In this document: in pieces, positions 1 through 9,343 of the stretch
Layout of the letters: every line of letters starts with the position of its first letter
How positions within the stretch are numbered: the first letter of the stretch is position 1
Source of the DNA: Pseudopedobacter alpinus
Lineage (GTDB): Bacteria > Bacteroidota > Bacteroidia > Sphingobacteriales > Sphingobacteriaceae
Assembly: GCF_042684645.1 (NCBI RefSeq)
Contig: NZ_JBHULV010000022.1
Span: 1-64,000, forward strand
DNA length: 64,000 nucleotides
Direction: 5' to 3'
Translations under genes and position numbers: made by a program
The notes under the pieces: model-generated
Seen by the model: only the letters and a program-made list of their open reading frames with translations
What the model was told of the DNA's origin: nothing
Database searches by the model: none

Positions 1-60
1 ATGGGTATTTGGGGGCAAACTACCAACTTTGATTATCCCTTTCAACTTTCTATTGCGTAA
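1..60 (+). CDS. Possible 3' end of a gene entering from the left
   Basis: Frame 1 is open from the first base of the window to a TAA at 58-60 and would encode a C-terminus ending in QLSIA. Only 19 codons are visible, no family can be recognised, and the window happens to begin with ATG, so this could be the tail of an upstream plus-strand gene or chance. The hairpin at 82-120 lies just downstream and would also serve a plus-strand gene. Confidence 0.3.
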   Translation: MGIWGQTTNFDYPFQLSIA

Positions 61-81
61 TTTGGGATAAATCCTAAAACC

Positions 82-120
82 AAAAAAAGCGGTCAACGTG
101 GGATGTTGAAGCCGCTTTTT
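82..120. terminator. Hairpin terminator, probably bidirectional
   Basis: AAAAGCGG at 85-92 pairs with CCGCTTTT at 112-119, and an inner CAAC/GTTG pairing extends the stem. On the minus strand the stem is followed by a T run, 31 nt after the stop of the DUF3127 gene, which makes it a good intrinsic terminator for that gene. T residues also follow on the plus strand. Confidence 0.75.
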
Positions 121-150
121 ATCGCATTGTAATTAGAAAATAGGCTGTTT

Positions 151-519
151 TTAGAATGGAAGGTCGTCTCCCTCATCTGCCGATGCTGAAATATCAACAG
201 GCGGAGCGTAAGCCGGAGTTGCTTGGCCTGCTTCTGCAGCACCTAAGGCATTAACTTTCCATAATTGTAAGGTGTTAAAATATTGTTTTTCACCTTGTTT
301 GTTAGTCCATTCTCTTCCTTTTAAATTGAAGAAAACCTCTACATCCTCACCAACTTTAACGTTATCCATTAAAGAAACTCTGTCTTGTATTGCTTCAAAC
401 TTTACAAATTCTGGGTATTGAGGGTTTTCTGCAAACTCTATTACTAACTCTCTTTTTCTGAAGCTGTCTGTTACATTTATAACATCAGACACGAAGTGAA
501 CTTTTCCTTTGATATCCAT
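151..519 (-). CDS. DUF3127 protein, OB-fold SSB-like
   Basis: This 122-aa protein looks like a Bacteroidota DUF3127 member, a small OB-fold family of unknown role. I chose the start MDIKGKVHFV at 519 rather than an upstream ATG at 591, because the longer form would run into the divergent methyltransferase gene and the conserved part begins with this strand. The body is beta-rich (residues 1-90). A low-complexity Ala/Pro linker follows, and the last residues are acidic and end DEGDDLPF, which closely resembles the DDDIPF tail that single-stranded DNA-binding proteins use to recruit partners. The gene diverges from the THUMP methyltransferase across 63 bp. Binding to single-stranded DNA or to SSB partners is inference. 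Confidence 0.8.
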   Translation of the reverse strand: MDIKGKVHFVSDVINVTDSFRKRELVIEFAENPQYPEFVKFEAIQDRVSLMDNVKVGEDVEVFFNLKGREWTNKQGEKQYFNTLQLWKVNALGAAEAGQATPAYAPPVDISASADEGDDLPF

Positions 520-582
520 AATTAAAATCGTTTGAATCTGTTCCAAATCTCTAAAATTTATTTCAGTAAATTGCGCTCCTAT

Positions 583-1764
583 ATGAATCAAGTTTTCAAC
601 ACTCCCTCAAAGGTGATCATCACCTGCAATAAATGGTTAGCAACTTACCTTGAAAAAGAGGTGCTAGAATTAGGCTTTAAACCAACCCGAGTTTTCCCAA
701 CCGGTGTTGAGCTAAATGTGAGCTTAAACGACTGTATAAAGCTGAATCTCAACCTTCGATGTGCCAGTCAGGTTTTGTACAGATTGCATGAATTTACTGC
801 AGAAGACCATGATGAATTGCACCAAAAATTGGTGAAATTAGAGTGGGAAAAATTAATAGATTTTAGTGGATATTTTTCTGTTACGTCAAATGTGGATAAC
901 CCAACAATCACCACTCCGCTGTTTGCAAATCTTAGAGTTAAGGATGCAATTGTTGATAGAATTAAAGAAAAACACAAAATAAGACCCGATTCTGGCTCTG
1001 ATTATTCAAAAGTGGTAATCCATTTATACTGGAAAAATGAGAAGGCTGAAATTTATATCGATAGCTCTGGCGAAACGTTAGCAAAACATAGCTACCGTAA
1101 AATACCAGGTAAAGCACCAATGTTAGAAGCATTAGCTGCTGGGACTATTTTTGCAACAGGCTGGGATCAACAATCTAACTTTGTAAACCCTATGTGTGGC
1201 TCTGGCACCTTAGCTATTGAGGCTGCTTTAATTGCAACCAAACGTACACCAGGTTTATTGCGTATGAATTATGGTTTTATGCATATTTTAGGCTACGATG
1301 AAGAGGTGTTTTTTGCTGAACGCAAGATTTTAAAAGATCAGATTGTTAAAAACATAGATTTTAAAATTATTGCTACAGATATTTCCGATGATGCTGTTGA
1401 TATTTCTATTAAAAATGCGATGACTGCAGGTGTAGATCAAATTATTGATTTCCAAACTTGCGATTTTGCAGATACTGAGATACCGGAGGGAAGTGGTGTA
1501 GTTATGTTTAACCCAGAATATGGAGAGCGTTTAGGTCAACACTCAGACCTTGTTGCTACCTATAAACGCATGGGCGATTTTATGAAACAAAGCTGTAAAG
1601 GTTATAAAGGTTATATTTTTACAGGAAACCCAGATTTAGCAAAGAAAATTGGCTTAAAAGCATCTAAAAGAATGGAGTTTTATAATGGGAAGTTAGATTG
1701 CCGTTTGTTAGCGTATGAGTTGTATGATGGCTCTAAGAGGGAGAAACCGTTAGATACAGAATAA
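583..1764 (+). CDS. THUMP-domain class I SAM-dependent RNA methyltransferase (RlmL-like)
   Basis: Predicted N2-guanine methyltransferase for rRNA, 393 aa, matching the N-terminal methyltransferase unit of E. coli RlmL (23S m2G2445). The N-terminal 160 residues form a ferredoxin-like/THUMP RNA-binding region containing LNLRCASQVLYRL. The Rossmann domain has the SAM motif NPMCGSGTLAIEAA near residue 205. The usual catalytic NPPYGERL appears here as NPEYGERLG near residue 310, with Glu in place of the second Pro. I chose the ATG at 583 because the longer frame from 532 starts inside the divergent DUF3127 gene and adds no conserved sequence. A hairpin right after the stop ends the transcript. The exact target base is not certain from sequence. 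Confidence 0.87.
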   Translation: MNQVFNTPSKVIITCNKWLATYLEKEVLELGFKPTRVFPTGVELNVSLNDCIKLNLNLRCASQVLYRLHEFTAEDHDELHQKLVKLEWEKLIDFSGYFSVTSNVDNPTITTPLFANLRVKDAIVDRIKEKHKIRPDSGSDYSKVVIHLYWKNEKAEIYIDSSGETLAKHSYRKIPGKAPMLEALAAGTIFATGWDQQSNFVNPMCGSGTLAIEAALIATKRTPGLLRMNYGFMHILGYDEEVFFAERKILKDQIVKNIDFKIIATDISDDAVDISIKNAMTAGVDQIIDFQTCDFADTEIPEGSGVVMFNPEYGERLGQHSDLVATYKRMGDFMKQSCKGYKGYIFTGNPDLAKKIGLKASKRMEFYNGKLDCRLLAYELYDGSKREKPLDTE

Positions 1765-1768
1765 ATAA

Positions 1769-1803
1769 AAAAGGGATGATTTTTTTGTAAATTATCCCTT
1801 TAT
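1769..1803. terminator. Bidirectional terminator between convergent genes
   Basis: AAAGGGAT at 1770-1777 pairs with ATCCCTTT at 1794-1801. Three further pairs, one of them G-T, give a stem of about 11 bp with a T-rich loop. It fills the gap between the methyltransferase stop (1764) and the convergent DCC protein stop (1805), with A and T tracts on both sides. Confidence 0.75.
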
Positions 1804-1804
1804 T

Positions 1805-2200
1805 CTATAAAAACTTTGCCCTTAACTCTGGCGTTGGCACCATACATTGGTCTTTTTTACCAAACCATTTATACCTGTTTTTAGCTATGATATTATAAAT
1901 GCCATCTCTTAAAAAAGCAGGTAAAATATAACCCATTTGTAGAATTTTCCACGTGAAACCTAAATGGCTACTAATTTTTATGGCTGCGCTAGATTTGGTA
2001 TAAACCTTCTCATTCTCTATATAAACTATACTTTTGAAATCTTGTAAATTGGGATGGTTTTTTAATAAATCTTTAGCCACATCAGATTGTAAAGACGCAA
2101 AACGGAAATAATCTTTAGTATCAGCAGCAATAATACGTTGCACAAAGCCATCGCATAAATTGCAAACCCCGTCAAATAATATAATTCCGTGTTGTTCCAT
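1805..2200 (-). CDS. DCC family (DUF393) thiol-disulfide oxidoreductase
   Basis: This 131-aa protein has the signature of the DCC family: FDGVCNLCDGFV at residues 9-20 contains the D-x-x-C-x-x-C motif, followed by a thioredoxin-like pattern. Family members are predicted thiol-disulfide oxidoreductases of unknown substrate. The C-terminal YKWFGKKDQCMVPTPE segment, with another Cys, is typical of the family. There is no signal peptide, so it is predicted to be cytoplasmic. It is a single gene, convergent with the methyltransferase and sharing its terminator. The region upstream (2201-2556) is non-coding. Confidence 0.85.
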   Translation of the reverse strand: MEQHGIILFDGVCNLCDGFVQRIIAADTKDYFRFASLQSDVAKDLLKNHPNLQDFKSIVYIENEKVYTKSSAAIKISSHLGFTWKILQMGYILPAFLRDGIYNIIAKNRYKWFGKKDQCMVPTPELRAKFL

Positions 2201-2556
2201 AGTTTATATAATTTTCAAAAATTATTTTATAAAATTTCTTAAGCTTGAATTTAACAACTCAACTTTGTGACCGCTGAGTTTTCAGCGTTAAAAAAACCTT
2301 TGTTGACTCTGTGAAAATCTTAGCGCCATTTGTGGTAAAGAAGGGTTAAATTCTCCCGCAGATTTCGCAAATTACCACAGATTTTTATTTATTCAACTCT
2401 GCGGTTAAAAAATCTCTTTTTCCGCTGTGCAAAACTTTTTACCCTTTGCACTAAAAAACAACCCAATCAAAAATACCCAATTATAAAATCTAAATCAACC
2501 ATACAAAATATTAAATTTGAAGAAATGCCTATTTTAGGCAATCCAAAAATATAATC
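2201..2556. other. Non-coding stretch with a dispersed short repeat
   Basis: The region lies between two divergent genes and has no credible ORF. It contains CCCGCAGATTTCGC at 2355-2368, the reverse complement of GCGAAATCTGCGGG at 53807-53820, with a close variant at 50309-50323. A TAAATTTG box at 2512-2519 matches the Bacteroidota -7 element and may be the polA promoter, but no good -33 box stands at the right distance. A small TGCCTA/TAGGCA hairpin lies in the presumed polA leader near 2525-2540. Confidence 0.5.
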
Positions 2557-5370
2557 ATGTCAAAAAAACTTTTTCTGTTAGACGGTATGGCGCTAGTTTA
2601 CCGAGCACATTTTGCATTAAGTAAAAACCCGAGATTTACGTCAACAGGTATAAATACATCAGCTGTAATGGGTTTTACCAACACGCTTTTAGAGGTTTTA
2701 AAAAAAGAGAATCCTTCGCATATTGCTGTTGTATTTGATACCAACGCGCCAACGGAAAGACATATAGAGTTTGAAGCGTATAAAGCACAAAGACAAGCCA
2801 TGCCCGAAGATTTATCTGCAGCGTTACCTTACGTTTTTAAATTGATAGAAGGGTTTAATATTCCTGTTTTAACATCAGATGGGTTTGAGGCTGATGATAT
2901 TATTGGAACTTTAGCTAAACAGGCAGAAAAAGAGGGCTATACTGTTTATTGTATGACGCCTGACAAGGATTTTGCCCAGCTCGTTTCAGAAAATATTTAT
3001 GTTTATAAGCCATCTCGTATGGGTAACGACATGGAAATAATGGGTGTGAAAGAAGTTTTAGCTAAATGGGAAATTGAGCATGTACACCAAGTAATAGATA
3101 TTTTGGGCCTTTGGGGCGATGCTGTGGATAACATCCCTGGAATACCTGGAATTGGCGAAAAAACTGCCAAGAGTTTAATAAAAACTTATGGTTCTATGGA
3201 AAACATTATTGCTAACAGTCATGAATTAAAAGGTAAACAGCGAGAAAATGTAGAAGCCTATGCAGAACAAGGTTTACTCTCGAAAAAACTGGCTACTATA
3301 TTACTAAATGCACCCATTCAGTTTCATGAAGAAAGTTTTAGAATTGGGCCGCCGGATAAAGAGAAATTAGAACCTCTTTTTGCCGAGTTAGAGTTTAGAA
3401 CTTTAGGTAAAAGAGTATTTGGCGAAGATTTTAGCGTTTCGGAAACTAAAGGAAATAATAATGGCCAAATGGATTTATTTGGTAGCCCAACAGCACCACA
3501 AGGAATAACCAACATTAGCATTACACCGGCGCAAGCAGCAACATTTGTTGAAGGTGGTAAAAACATTGAGAACACCACACATACTTACCATTTAATTGAT
3601 GATGCTGAAAAACGAGTAGAATTAGTAAAAACCTTAGCTCAACAAAAAGCAATTTGTTTTGATACTGAAACTACTGGAATTGATGCCAATAATGCAGAGT
3701 TGGTAGGTTTATCCTTTAGCTTTAATGTAGGTGAAGCTTATTACGTTCCAGTTCCAGAAAATCAGGCGGAAGCCAAAACCGTGGTACATGAGTTTGCTAA
3801 TATTTTACAAAACCCAGCCATCAAAAAAATTGGGCAAAACATTAAATACGATATTTTAATACTGAAATGGTACGGCATTGAAGTAGCTGGCGATCTGTTT
3901 GATACCATGCTGGCTCATTATTTAATTGACCCAGACACTAGGCATAATATGGATGTATTGGCAGAAAATTACTTGGGTTATACGCCTGTTTCAATTACAG
4001 AATTAATTGGCAAAAAGGGCAAAAATCAAGGCACCATGCGAGATGTTGATATGGAAACGGTTAAAGAATATGCTGGTGAAGATGCGGATATAACCCTACA
4101 ACTGCATGATGTTTTTGAGCCAATGCTTAAAGAGGTAAATGCAAGTAAGCTTATCGAAGAAATTGAAAATCCGCTAGTTTATGTATTAGCAGATATGGAG
4201 ATTGAAGGCGTTAGAATTGATATGGAGCAATTGCAAAACTATTCTAAAGAGTTAGAAATTGAGGTAATTAGGTTAGAAAAAGCTGTTTATGAAAAAGCCG
4301 GTATAAAATTCAATTTAGCATCGCCAAAGCAATTGGGTGAAGTTTTATTTGATAAATTAAAGCTTGACGAAAAAGCTAAAAAAACTAAAACTGGGCAGTA
4401 CCAAACAGGTGAAGATGTGCTTTTGGCATTAGCTCCAAAATCAGACATTGTACAAGATATTTTAGACTTTAGGCAATTGCAAAAATTAAAATCTACTTAT
4501 GTAGATGCTTTGCCTCAGTTGGTTAACCCAAAAACGGGAAGAGTTCATACTTCTTACAACCAAGCCGTTGCTGCAACAGGTAGGTTAAGTTCTAACAATC
4601 CAAACCTTCAAAATATACCTATTAGAACAGCTAGAGGAAGAGAAGTAAGGAAAGCGTTTATTCCAAGAGACGAAAACCATATTTTACTTTCTGCAGATTA
4701 CTCGCAGATAGAATTGCGCATTATTGCAGAAATAAGCGAAGACCCAAATATGATGGACGCTTTTGTAAAGGGCTTAGATATTCACACCGCAACAGCAGCA
4801 AAAGTTTACGGTATCGCATTAGAAGAAGTAACATCTGACCAAAGAAGAAATGCAAAGGCAGTAAACTTTGGTATCATTTATGGTCAATCTGCTTTTGGAT
4901 TATCACAAACATTAGGCATCCCCCGAAAGGAAGCCGCAGAAATTATAGAAAACTATTTTGAGCAATATGCTGGCATTAAAAAGTACATGGCTGATACCAT
5001 GAATTTTGCCCGTGAAAATGGATATGTAGAAACCATTATGGGACGTAGAAGGTATTTAAGAGACATCAACTCGGCAAACCAAATGGTACGTGGTTTTGCA
5101 GAACGAAACGCTATAAACGCACCCATACAAGGTTCTGCAGCTGATATGATTAAAATTGCGATGCTGAAAATCCATCAGGACATAAAAGACCAAAAGCTAC
5201 AATCTAAAATGACCATGCAAGTACACGATGAGTTGGTGTTTGATGTTTTAATATCTGAAAAAGAGCAAATGAAAGAAATTATTAAAAACCGAATGCAAAA
5301 TGCCATAAAAACCAAAGTGCCTTTGTTGGTAGAAGTTGGAGAGGGAATGAATTGGTTAGAAGCACATTAA
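2557..5370 (+). CDS. polA: DNA polymerase I
   Basis: Full-length family A polymerase, 937 aa, for Okazaki-fragment processing and repair. Residues 1-290 are the 5'-3' exonuclease (LDGMALVYRAHFAL at the start, GIPGIGEKTAKSL helix-hairpin-helix near 205). The 3'-5' proofreading domain appears active: FDTETTGID near 367, NIKYD near 428 and YAGEDAD near 507 supply the carboxylates. The polymerase domain has motif A SADYSQIELR (about 713), motif B RRNAKAVNFGIIYG (about 763) and motif C MQVHDELVF (about 887). The linker near 300-330 is low in conservation. The next gene starts 1 nt after the stop, suggesting co-transcription. No truncation is seen. Confidence 0.97.
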   Translation: MSKKLFLLDGMALVYRAHFALSKNPRFTSTGINTSAVMGFTNTLLEVLKKENPSHIAVVFDTNAPTERHIEFEAYKAQRQAMPEDLSAALPYVFKLIEGFNIPVLTSDGFEADDIIGTLAKQAEKEGYTVYCMTPDKDFAQLVSENIYVYKPSRMGNDMEIMGVKEVLAKWEIEHVHQVIDILGLWGDAVDNIPGIPGIGEKTAKSLIKTYGSMENIIANSHELKGKQRENVEAYAEQGLLSKKLATILLNAPIQFHEESFRIGPPDKEKLEPLFAELEFRTLGKRVFGEDFSVSETKGNNNGQMDLFGSPTAPQGITNISITPAQAATFVEGGKNIENTTHTYHLIDDAEKRVELVKTLAQQKAICFDTETTGIDANNAELVGLSFSFNVGEAYYVPVPENQAEAKTVVHEFANILQNPAIKKIGQNIKYDILILKWYGIEVAGDLFDTMLAHYLIDPDTRHNMDVLAENYLGYTPVSITELIGKKGKNQGTMRDVDMETVKEYAGEDADITLQLHDVFEPMLKEVNASKLIEEIENPLVYVLADMEIEGVRIDMEQLQNYSKELEIEVIRLEKAVYEKAGIKFNLASPKQLGEVLFDKLKLDEKAKKTKTGQYQTGEDVLLALAPKSDIVQDILDFRQLQKLKSTYVDALPQLVNPKTGRVHTSYNQAVAATGRLSSNNPNLQNIPIRTARGREVRKAFIPRDENHILLSADYSQIELRIIAEISEDPNMMDAFVKGLDIHTATAAKVYGIALEEVTSDQRRNAKAVNFGIIYGQSAFGLSQTLGIPRKEAAEIIENYFEQYAGIKKYMADTMNFARENGYVETIMGRRRYLRDINSANQMVRGFAERNAINAPIQGSAADMIKIAMLKIHQDIKDQKLQSKMTMQVHDELVFDVLISEKEQMKEIIKNRMQNAIKTKVPLLVEVGEGMNWLEAH

Positions 5371-5371
5371 A

Positions 5372-6478
5372 ATGAAAAAATTTGCAATTATTATTGTTTT
5401 ACTCATTATAGTTAAAACTTCTTTTTCGCAACTAGCAGCAGAAAACTATCTAAAAAAATCTGTTGATGGTTATGTTCATTTGTACTTTGATGAGCAATAT
5501 TATTTAGCAGACCAAAACTGCGAATTCAAATATTATACCCGAGTATGCAAATACAGTCCAAGTACAAATGGATTTGATGGTTTTTTTACAGATTACTATA
5601 ACAACAATACCATTGCGCTAACTGGTAATTACAAAGAAGGCAAAATGGATGGAAATTTTAAAGGTTTTTATCCAGCCGGAATTCCAAAATTTGACGCTTT
5701 TTTTGATGATGACCAACCTTTTGGTACATGGTCTTTTTATTATCCTAGTGGGGAAATTTGGTTAAAAATTCAATTTGTAAATAACATTGCTCAAATTAAA
5801 GATTTTTGGAATGTGTATGGAGTGCAAAAGGTTGTTAACGGAAAAGGCAAATATGGTTTTACCCAAGAAGTATTAAATTTTAACGAGTTTGGTTACAATG
5901 GAATAAATTTTAATGGACGCATTAATAATGGTGTGCCAGTTGGTAATTGGTTAACTAACATTGTGTTTCCAAATAAATCTATAGATTTTATAGGCAATGA
6001 GTATTATAAAAAGGGTGTATTTATAAGCTCTAACTATATATATCCTGCGGGTGTTTCTAAAAAAGAATCGCTTTTGCAGCTTTATCCTAGCTTTAATTTC
6101 TACAATACAAAAAAATTAACCTACAAAAATTGTACAATAGACGATAATCAAGGATATAACTTTTATTTACAGGAGTACTTAAATAATAACTTGCCTTTAT
6201 TTTGGGAACAAGCAAATTCGCCGAAAGCTTCATTTAAGGTAGCTGTGGTAATAGATAGCACCGGAAAATCTTTAGAAGTAAGCTTAATAGATAGTATTGC
6301 ACCAATTCAAAGCCAATTAATAAAGCAAGCTTTGCAAGATGTAAATTATTGGATTCCATCTTTTATAAGAGGGAAAACGATTAAAGACACTGTTTTAATC
6401 ACAATTTCTCCTGTAGAAATAGATAATCAAAGAAAAACATTTGCTTATCCAATCATCATAAGAAACAAAGAAGATTAA
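5372..6478 (+). CDS. Exported MORN-repeat protein with TonB-C-like end
   Basis: This 368-aa protein has a signal peptide (MKKFAIIIVLLIIVKTSFSQ). Its middle has several MORN/YwqK-like units such as GNYKEGKMDGNFKGFYPAG and GTWSFYYPSGEIWLKIQF (about residues 85-135), each a short beta-hairpin repeat. The last 90 residues (KVAVVIDSTGKSLEVSLIDS, then KQALQDVNYWIPSFIRGK) look like the C-terminal domain of TonB, as in many Bacteroidota exported proteins. It starts immediately after polA, which probably reflects read-through and not a shared function. It is likely periplasmic or outer-membrane associated. The biological role is unknown. Confidence 0.75.
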   Translation: MKKFAIIIVLLIIVKTSFSQLAAENYLKKSVDGYVHLYFDEQYYLADQNCEFKYYTRVCKYSPSTNGFDGFFTDYYNNNTIALTGNYKEGKMDGNFKGFYPAGIPKFDAFFDDDQPFGTWSFYYPSGEIWLKIQFVNNIAQIKDFWNVYGVQKVVNGKGKYGFTQEVLNFNEFGYNGINFNGRINNGVPVGNWLTNIVFPNKSIDFIGNEYYKKGVFISSNYIYPAGVSKKESLLQLYPSFNFYNTKKLTYKNCTIDDNQGYNFYLQEYLNNNLPLFWEQANSPKASFKVAVVIDSTGKSLEVSLIDSIAPIQSQLIKQALQDVNYWIPSFIRGKTIKDTVLITISPVEIDNQRKTFAYPIIIRNKED

Positions 6479-6629
6479 AACATAAAACAGTTTCGCTTAT
6501 TTTTATTAAATAATTTCACAAAATATACTCATTATTTGCAAAGTTTATAATTTTCGCATTAAATCAACTTTATTTTTTGCGAGCCTTGAAATTTGCAAAA
6601 GATAATACTAATTTAAAGCACACAAAATA

Positions 6630-8045
6630 ATGATGAACGTTTTACATTTAAGTGCAGAATGCTATCCGGTTGCTAAAGCAGGTGGTTTAGGAGATGTTGT
6701 TGGTGCACTTCCAAAATATCAGGTTGGTTTAGGTTTAAATGCAATGGTTGTAATGCCTTATTATGAGCGAAAATTTGTAACCACACATAGCTTTGAAACC
6801 GTTTTTGAAAGTTCTTCAAAGTTAGGTTTTAGAAGTTTCGATTTTCAAATCTTAAAAGAAACTAATAATATTTTGGGTTTTGAATTGTATTTGGTTAAAA
6901 TACCCGAATTATTAGATAGACCAGAAATTTACTCTTACCCAGATGAAACCGAACAATTTGTTGCTTTTCAAATTGCTGTTTTAGAATGGATTGTTGCTTC
7001 AAATAAACAAATTGATGTTTTTCACTGTCATGATCATCATACTGGCTTAGTTCCTTATTTAATACAACATTCTGGCAAATTTAATAGTTTAGCAAAAACG
7101 CCATCTGTTTTTACCATACATAATGGGCAATACCAAGGATGGATGAGTTGGGAGAAGTTTTATTACTTACCTGAGGTTGAGGCTTCTACTGGTGGTTTAT
7201 TAGAATGGAAAGATTGCATAAATCCTTTAGCAGCGGCTATTAAATGCTGTTGGAAATATACCACCGTATCTCCAAGTTATTTATTAGAGCTTAACTATAA
7301 CTCAAACGGTTTAGAGTTTTTATTTGAATTAGAAGGGCAAAAAGGTGTTGGTATTTTAAACGGTATTGATGTTGAGGTTTGGAACCCTAAAACCGACCCA
7401 ATGCTTAACCATAATTATCAGCTAAGCACTGTTAAAAGCGGGAAAGAAAAAAACAAAAAAGACCTTTGTACCGAGTTTGGATTAGACCCTAATTTGCCTT
7501 TGTTTACTTTTATTGGAAGGTTAGTAGTAGAAAAAGGAGCCGAAATGTTGGCCGAACTAATTAAGGAAATTTTTCTACGGAACCAAGGACAAGTATGTTT
7601 TATGCTGCTAGGATCTGGTGATAAGCAAATTGAAAACGATTTGAAAGAAATACAGTCATACCTTACTAATTATAATTGTTATATTGGGTATGACGAGACT
7701 TTGTCGCATAAAATATACGCTAGTGCAGATTTTATTTTCATGCCATCAAGGGTTGAACCGTGTGGTTTAAACCAATTATATGCCTTACGTTACGGTACTG
7801 TCCCAATTGTAAGATCAACTGGAGGTTTAAAAGATTCTGTTATAGATATTATCGAAAGAGAAGGTTATGGTATCAGATTTGATAACTTAGATATATATGA
7901 AATGATACATGCTGTAGAAAGAGGCTTAAATTTGTATCAAGACGTTAAAAAATTAAACCAGGTTCGCAAAAACATGATGAGTTTAGATTTTTCTTGGACC
8001 AAATCTGCCGAAGAATATTATACACTATATAAAAGCTTAATTTAA
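6630..8045 (+). CDS. glgA: Glycogen synthase (ADP-glucose type)
   Basis: GT5-family glycogen synthase, 471 aa, which transfers glucose from ADP-glucose to the growing alpha-1,4-glucan. The ADP-glucose binding loop KAGGLGDVVGALPK is at residues 16-29, and the C-terminal lobe has FIGRLVVEKGAEML and the catalytic-region motif PSRVEPCGLNQLYALRYG. Two adjacent ATG codons open the gene; either could be used. glgC follows after 5 nt, so the enzyme and the supplier of its substrate form one operon. No branching enzyme or phosphorylase gene is in the window. Confidence 0.94.
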   Translation: MMNVLHLSAECYPVAKAGGLGDVVGALPKYQVGLGLNAMVVMPYYERKFVTTHSFETVFESSSKLGFRSFDFQILKETNNILGFELYLVKIPELLDRPEIYSYPDETEQFVAFQIAVLEWIVASNKQIDVFHCHDHHTGLVPYLIQHSGKFNSLAKTPSVFTIHNGQYQGWMSWEKFYYLPEVEASTGGLLEWKDCINPLAAAIKCCWKYTTVSPSYLLELNYNSNGLEFLFELEGQKGVGILNGIDVEVWNPKTDPMLNHNYQLSTVKSGKEKNKKDLCTEFGLDPNLPLFTFIGRLVVEKGAEMLAELIKEIFLRNQGQVCFMLLGSGDKQIENDLKEIQSYLTNYNCYIGYDETLSHKIYASADFIFMPSRVEPCGLNQLYALRYGTVPIVRSTGGLKDSVIDIIEREGYGIRFDNLDIYEMIHAVERGLNLYQDVKKLNQVRKNMMSLDFSWTKSAEEYYTLYKSLI

Positions 8046-8050
8046 ATTAT

Positions 8051-9325
8051 ATGTTAGAAAATAAAGTTATCTCCATTATTCTTGGCGGCGGTCAAGGCTC
8101 TAGGCTTTCACCACTAACGGCTACCCGTTCTAAACCAGCAGTTCCAATTGCTGGCAAGTACCGTTTAGTAGATATTCCAATTTCAAATTGTTTAAATTCG
8201 GGTTTAAGACGAATGTTTGTATTAACACAATTTAATTCAGCGTCTTTAAACAAACACATAAAGAACACCTATAATTTTAGCTTTTTCACAAATGCATTTG
8301 TTGATATTTTAGCTGCAGAACAAACACCAGGCAACGAAGGTTGGTACCAAGGAACTGCAGACGCTGTACGTCAAAGTTTACACCATTTAAAACAGCATGA
8401 GTGCGAATATATTTTAATACTTTCAGGTGATCAGCTATATCAGATGGATTTTAGCGAGATGATTAAAAACCATATAGATAAAGGAGCTGAAATTACGATA
8501 GCCACAATCCCTTGTAACGCAAAAGACGGGACGAGTTTTGGGATCTTAAAAGCCGATGCAGACTTATCCATCACTTCATTTATTGAGAAGCCAAATTCAG
8601 AGAAAATTATTGGATGGGAATCTGAAGTTGGCCCAGAAATGGAAGCACAAGGCAGAGTTTACTTAGCCTCAATGGGTATTTACCTTTTTAATAAAGATGT
8701 GTTAATTAACATGCTAGAAGGTAATGAACGCCACGATTTTGGTAAACAAATAATACCAGACGCTGTTGGCGTTAATAAAATTATTAGTTACCAATACGAA
8801 GGTTACTGGACAGATATTGGAAATATAGATTCTTTTTTTGAAGCCAATTTGGGTTTAACGGATGATGTACCACAATTTAATTTATTTTCTAAACACCCCA
8901 TATATTCTAGGGCTAGAATGTTACCTCCAAGTAAGTTTAAAGGTACAAAATTAGACAGTGTAATTATTGCAGATGGCTGTATTATTAATGCCGATGAAAT
9001 AACACGTTCTGTTATTGGAATTAGAAGCAGAATTGGAAGAGGCACAAAAATTAGTAACTGTTATGTAATGGGTTGCGATTTTTATCAAACAATAGATGAG
9101 ATATCTGGTATATCAAAAAGTGATAGACCAATTACTGGTATTGGAGATAATTGTGTGATAGATACTGCAATTTTAGATAAAAATTGTTTTATTGGAAATA
9201 ACGTAATTATCAAAGGTGGCTCGCACTTACCAGATTCGGATTGCGCTACACACACCATAAAAGAAGGTATTATAGTGGTTAAGAAAAATGCTGTTATACC
9301 AGATGGTGCTGTTATTGGCGGGTAA
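8051..9325 (+). CDS. glgC: Glucose-1-phosphate adenylyltransferase
   Basis: ADP-glucose pyrophosphorylase, 424 aa, making ADP-glucose from glucose 1-phosphate and ATP for glgA directly upstream. The nucleotidyltransferase signature is GGGQGSRLSPLTATRSKPAV at residues 12-31. The sugar-phosphate region has IEKPNS, and GYWTDIGNIDSFFEAN lies near 255. The C-terminal third is a left-handed beta-helix of hexapeptide-like repeats (VIIADGCIINADEI, VIGIRSRIGRGTKI), the allosteric/oligomer domain of the family. An excellent terminator begins 18 nt after the stop. Confidence 0.95.
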   Translation: MLENKVISIILGGGQGSRLSPLTATRSKPAVPIAGKYRLVDIPISNCLNSGLRRMFVLTQFNSASLNKHIKNTYNFSFFTNAFVDILAAEQTPGNEGWYQGTADAVRQSLHHLKQHECEYILILSGDQLYQMDFSEMIKNHIDKGAEITIATIPCNAKDGTSFGILKADADLSITSFIEKPNSEKIIGWESEVGPEMEAQGRVYLASMGIYLFNKDVLINMLEGNERHDFGKQIIPDAVGVNKIISYQYEGYWTDIGNIDSFFEANLGLTDDVPQFNLFSKHPIYSRARMLPPSKFKGTKLDSVIIADGCIINADEITRSVIGIRSRIGRGTKISNCYVMGCDFYQTIDEISGISKSDRPITGIGDNCVIDTAILDKNCFIGNNVIIKGGSHLPDSDCATHTIKEGIIVVKKNAVIPDGAVIGG

Positions 9326-9343
9326 TATATTTTATATTCTTAA

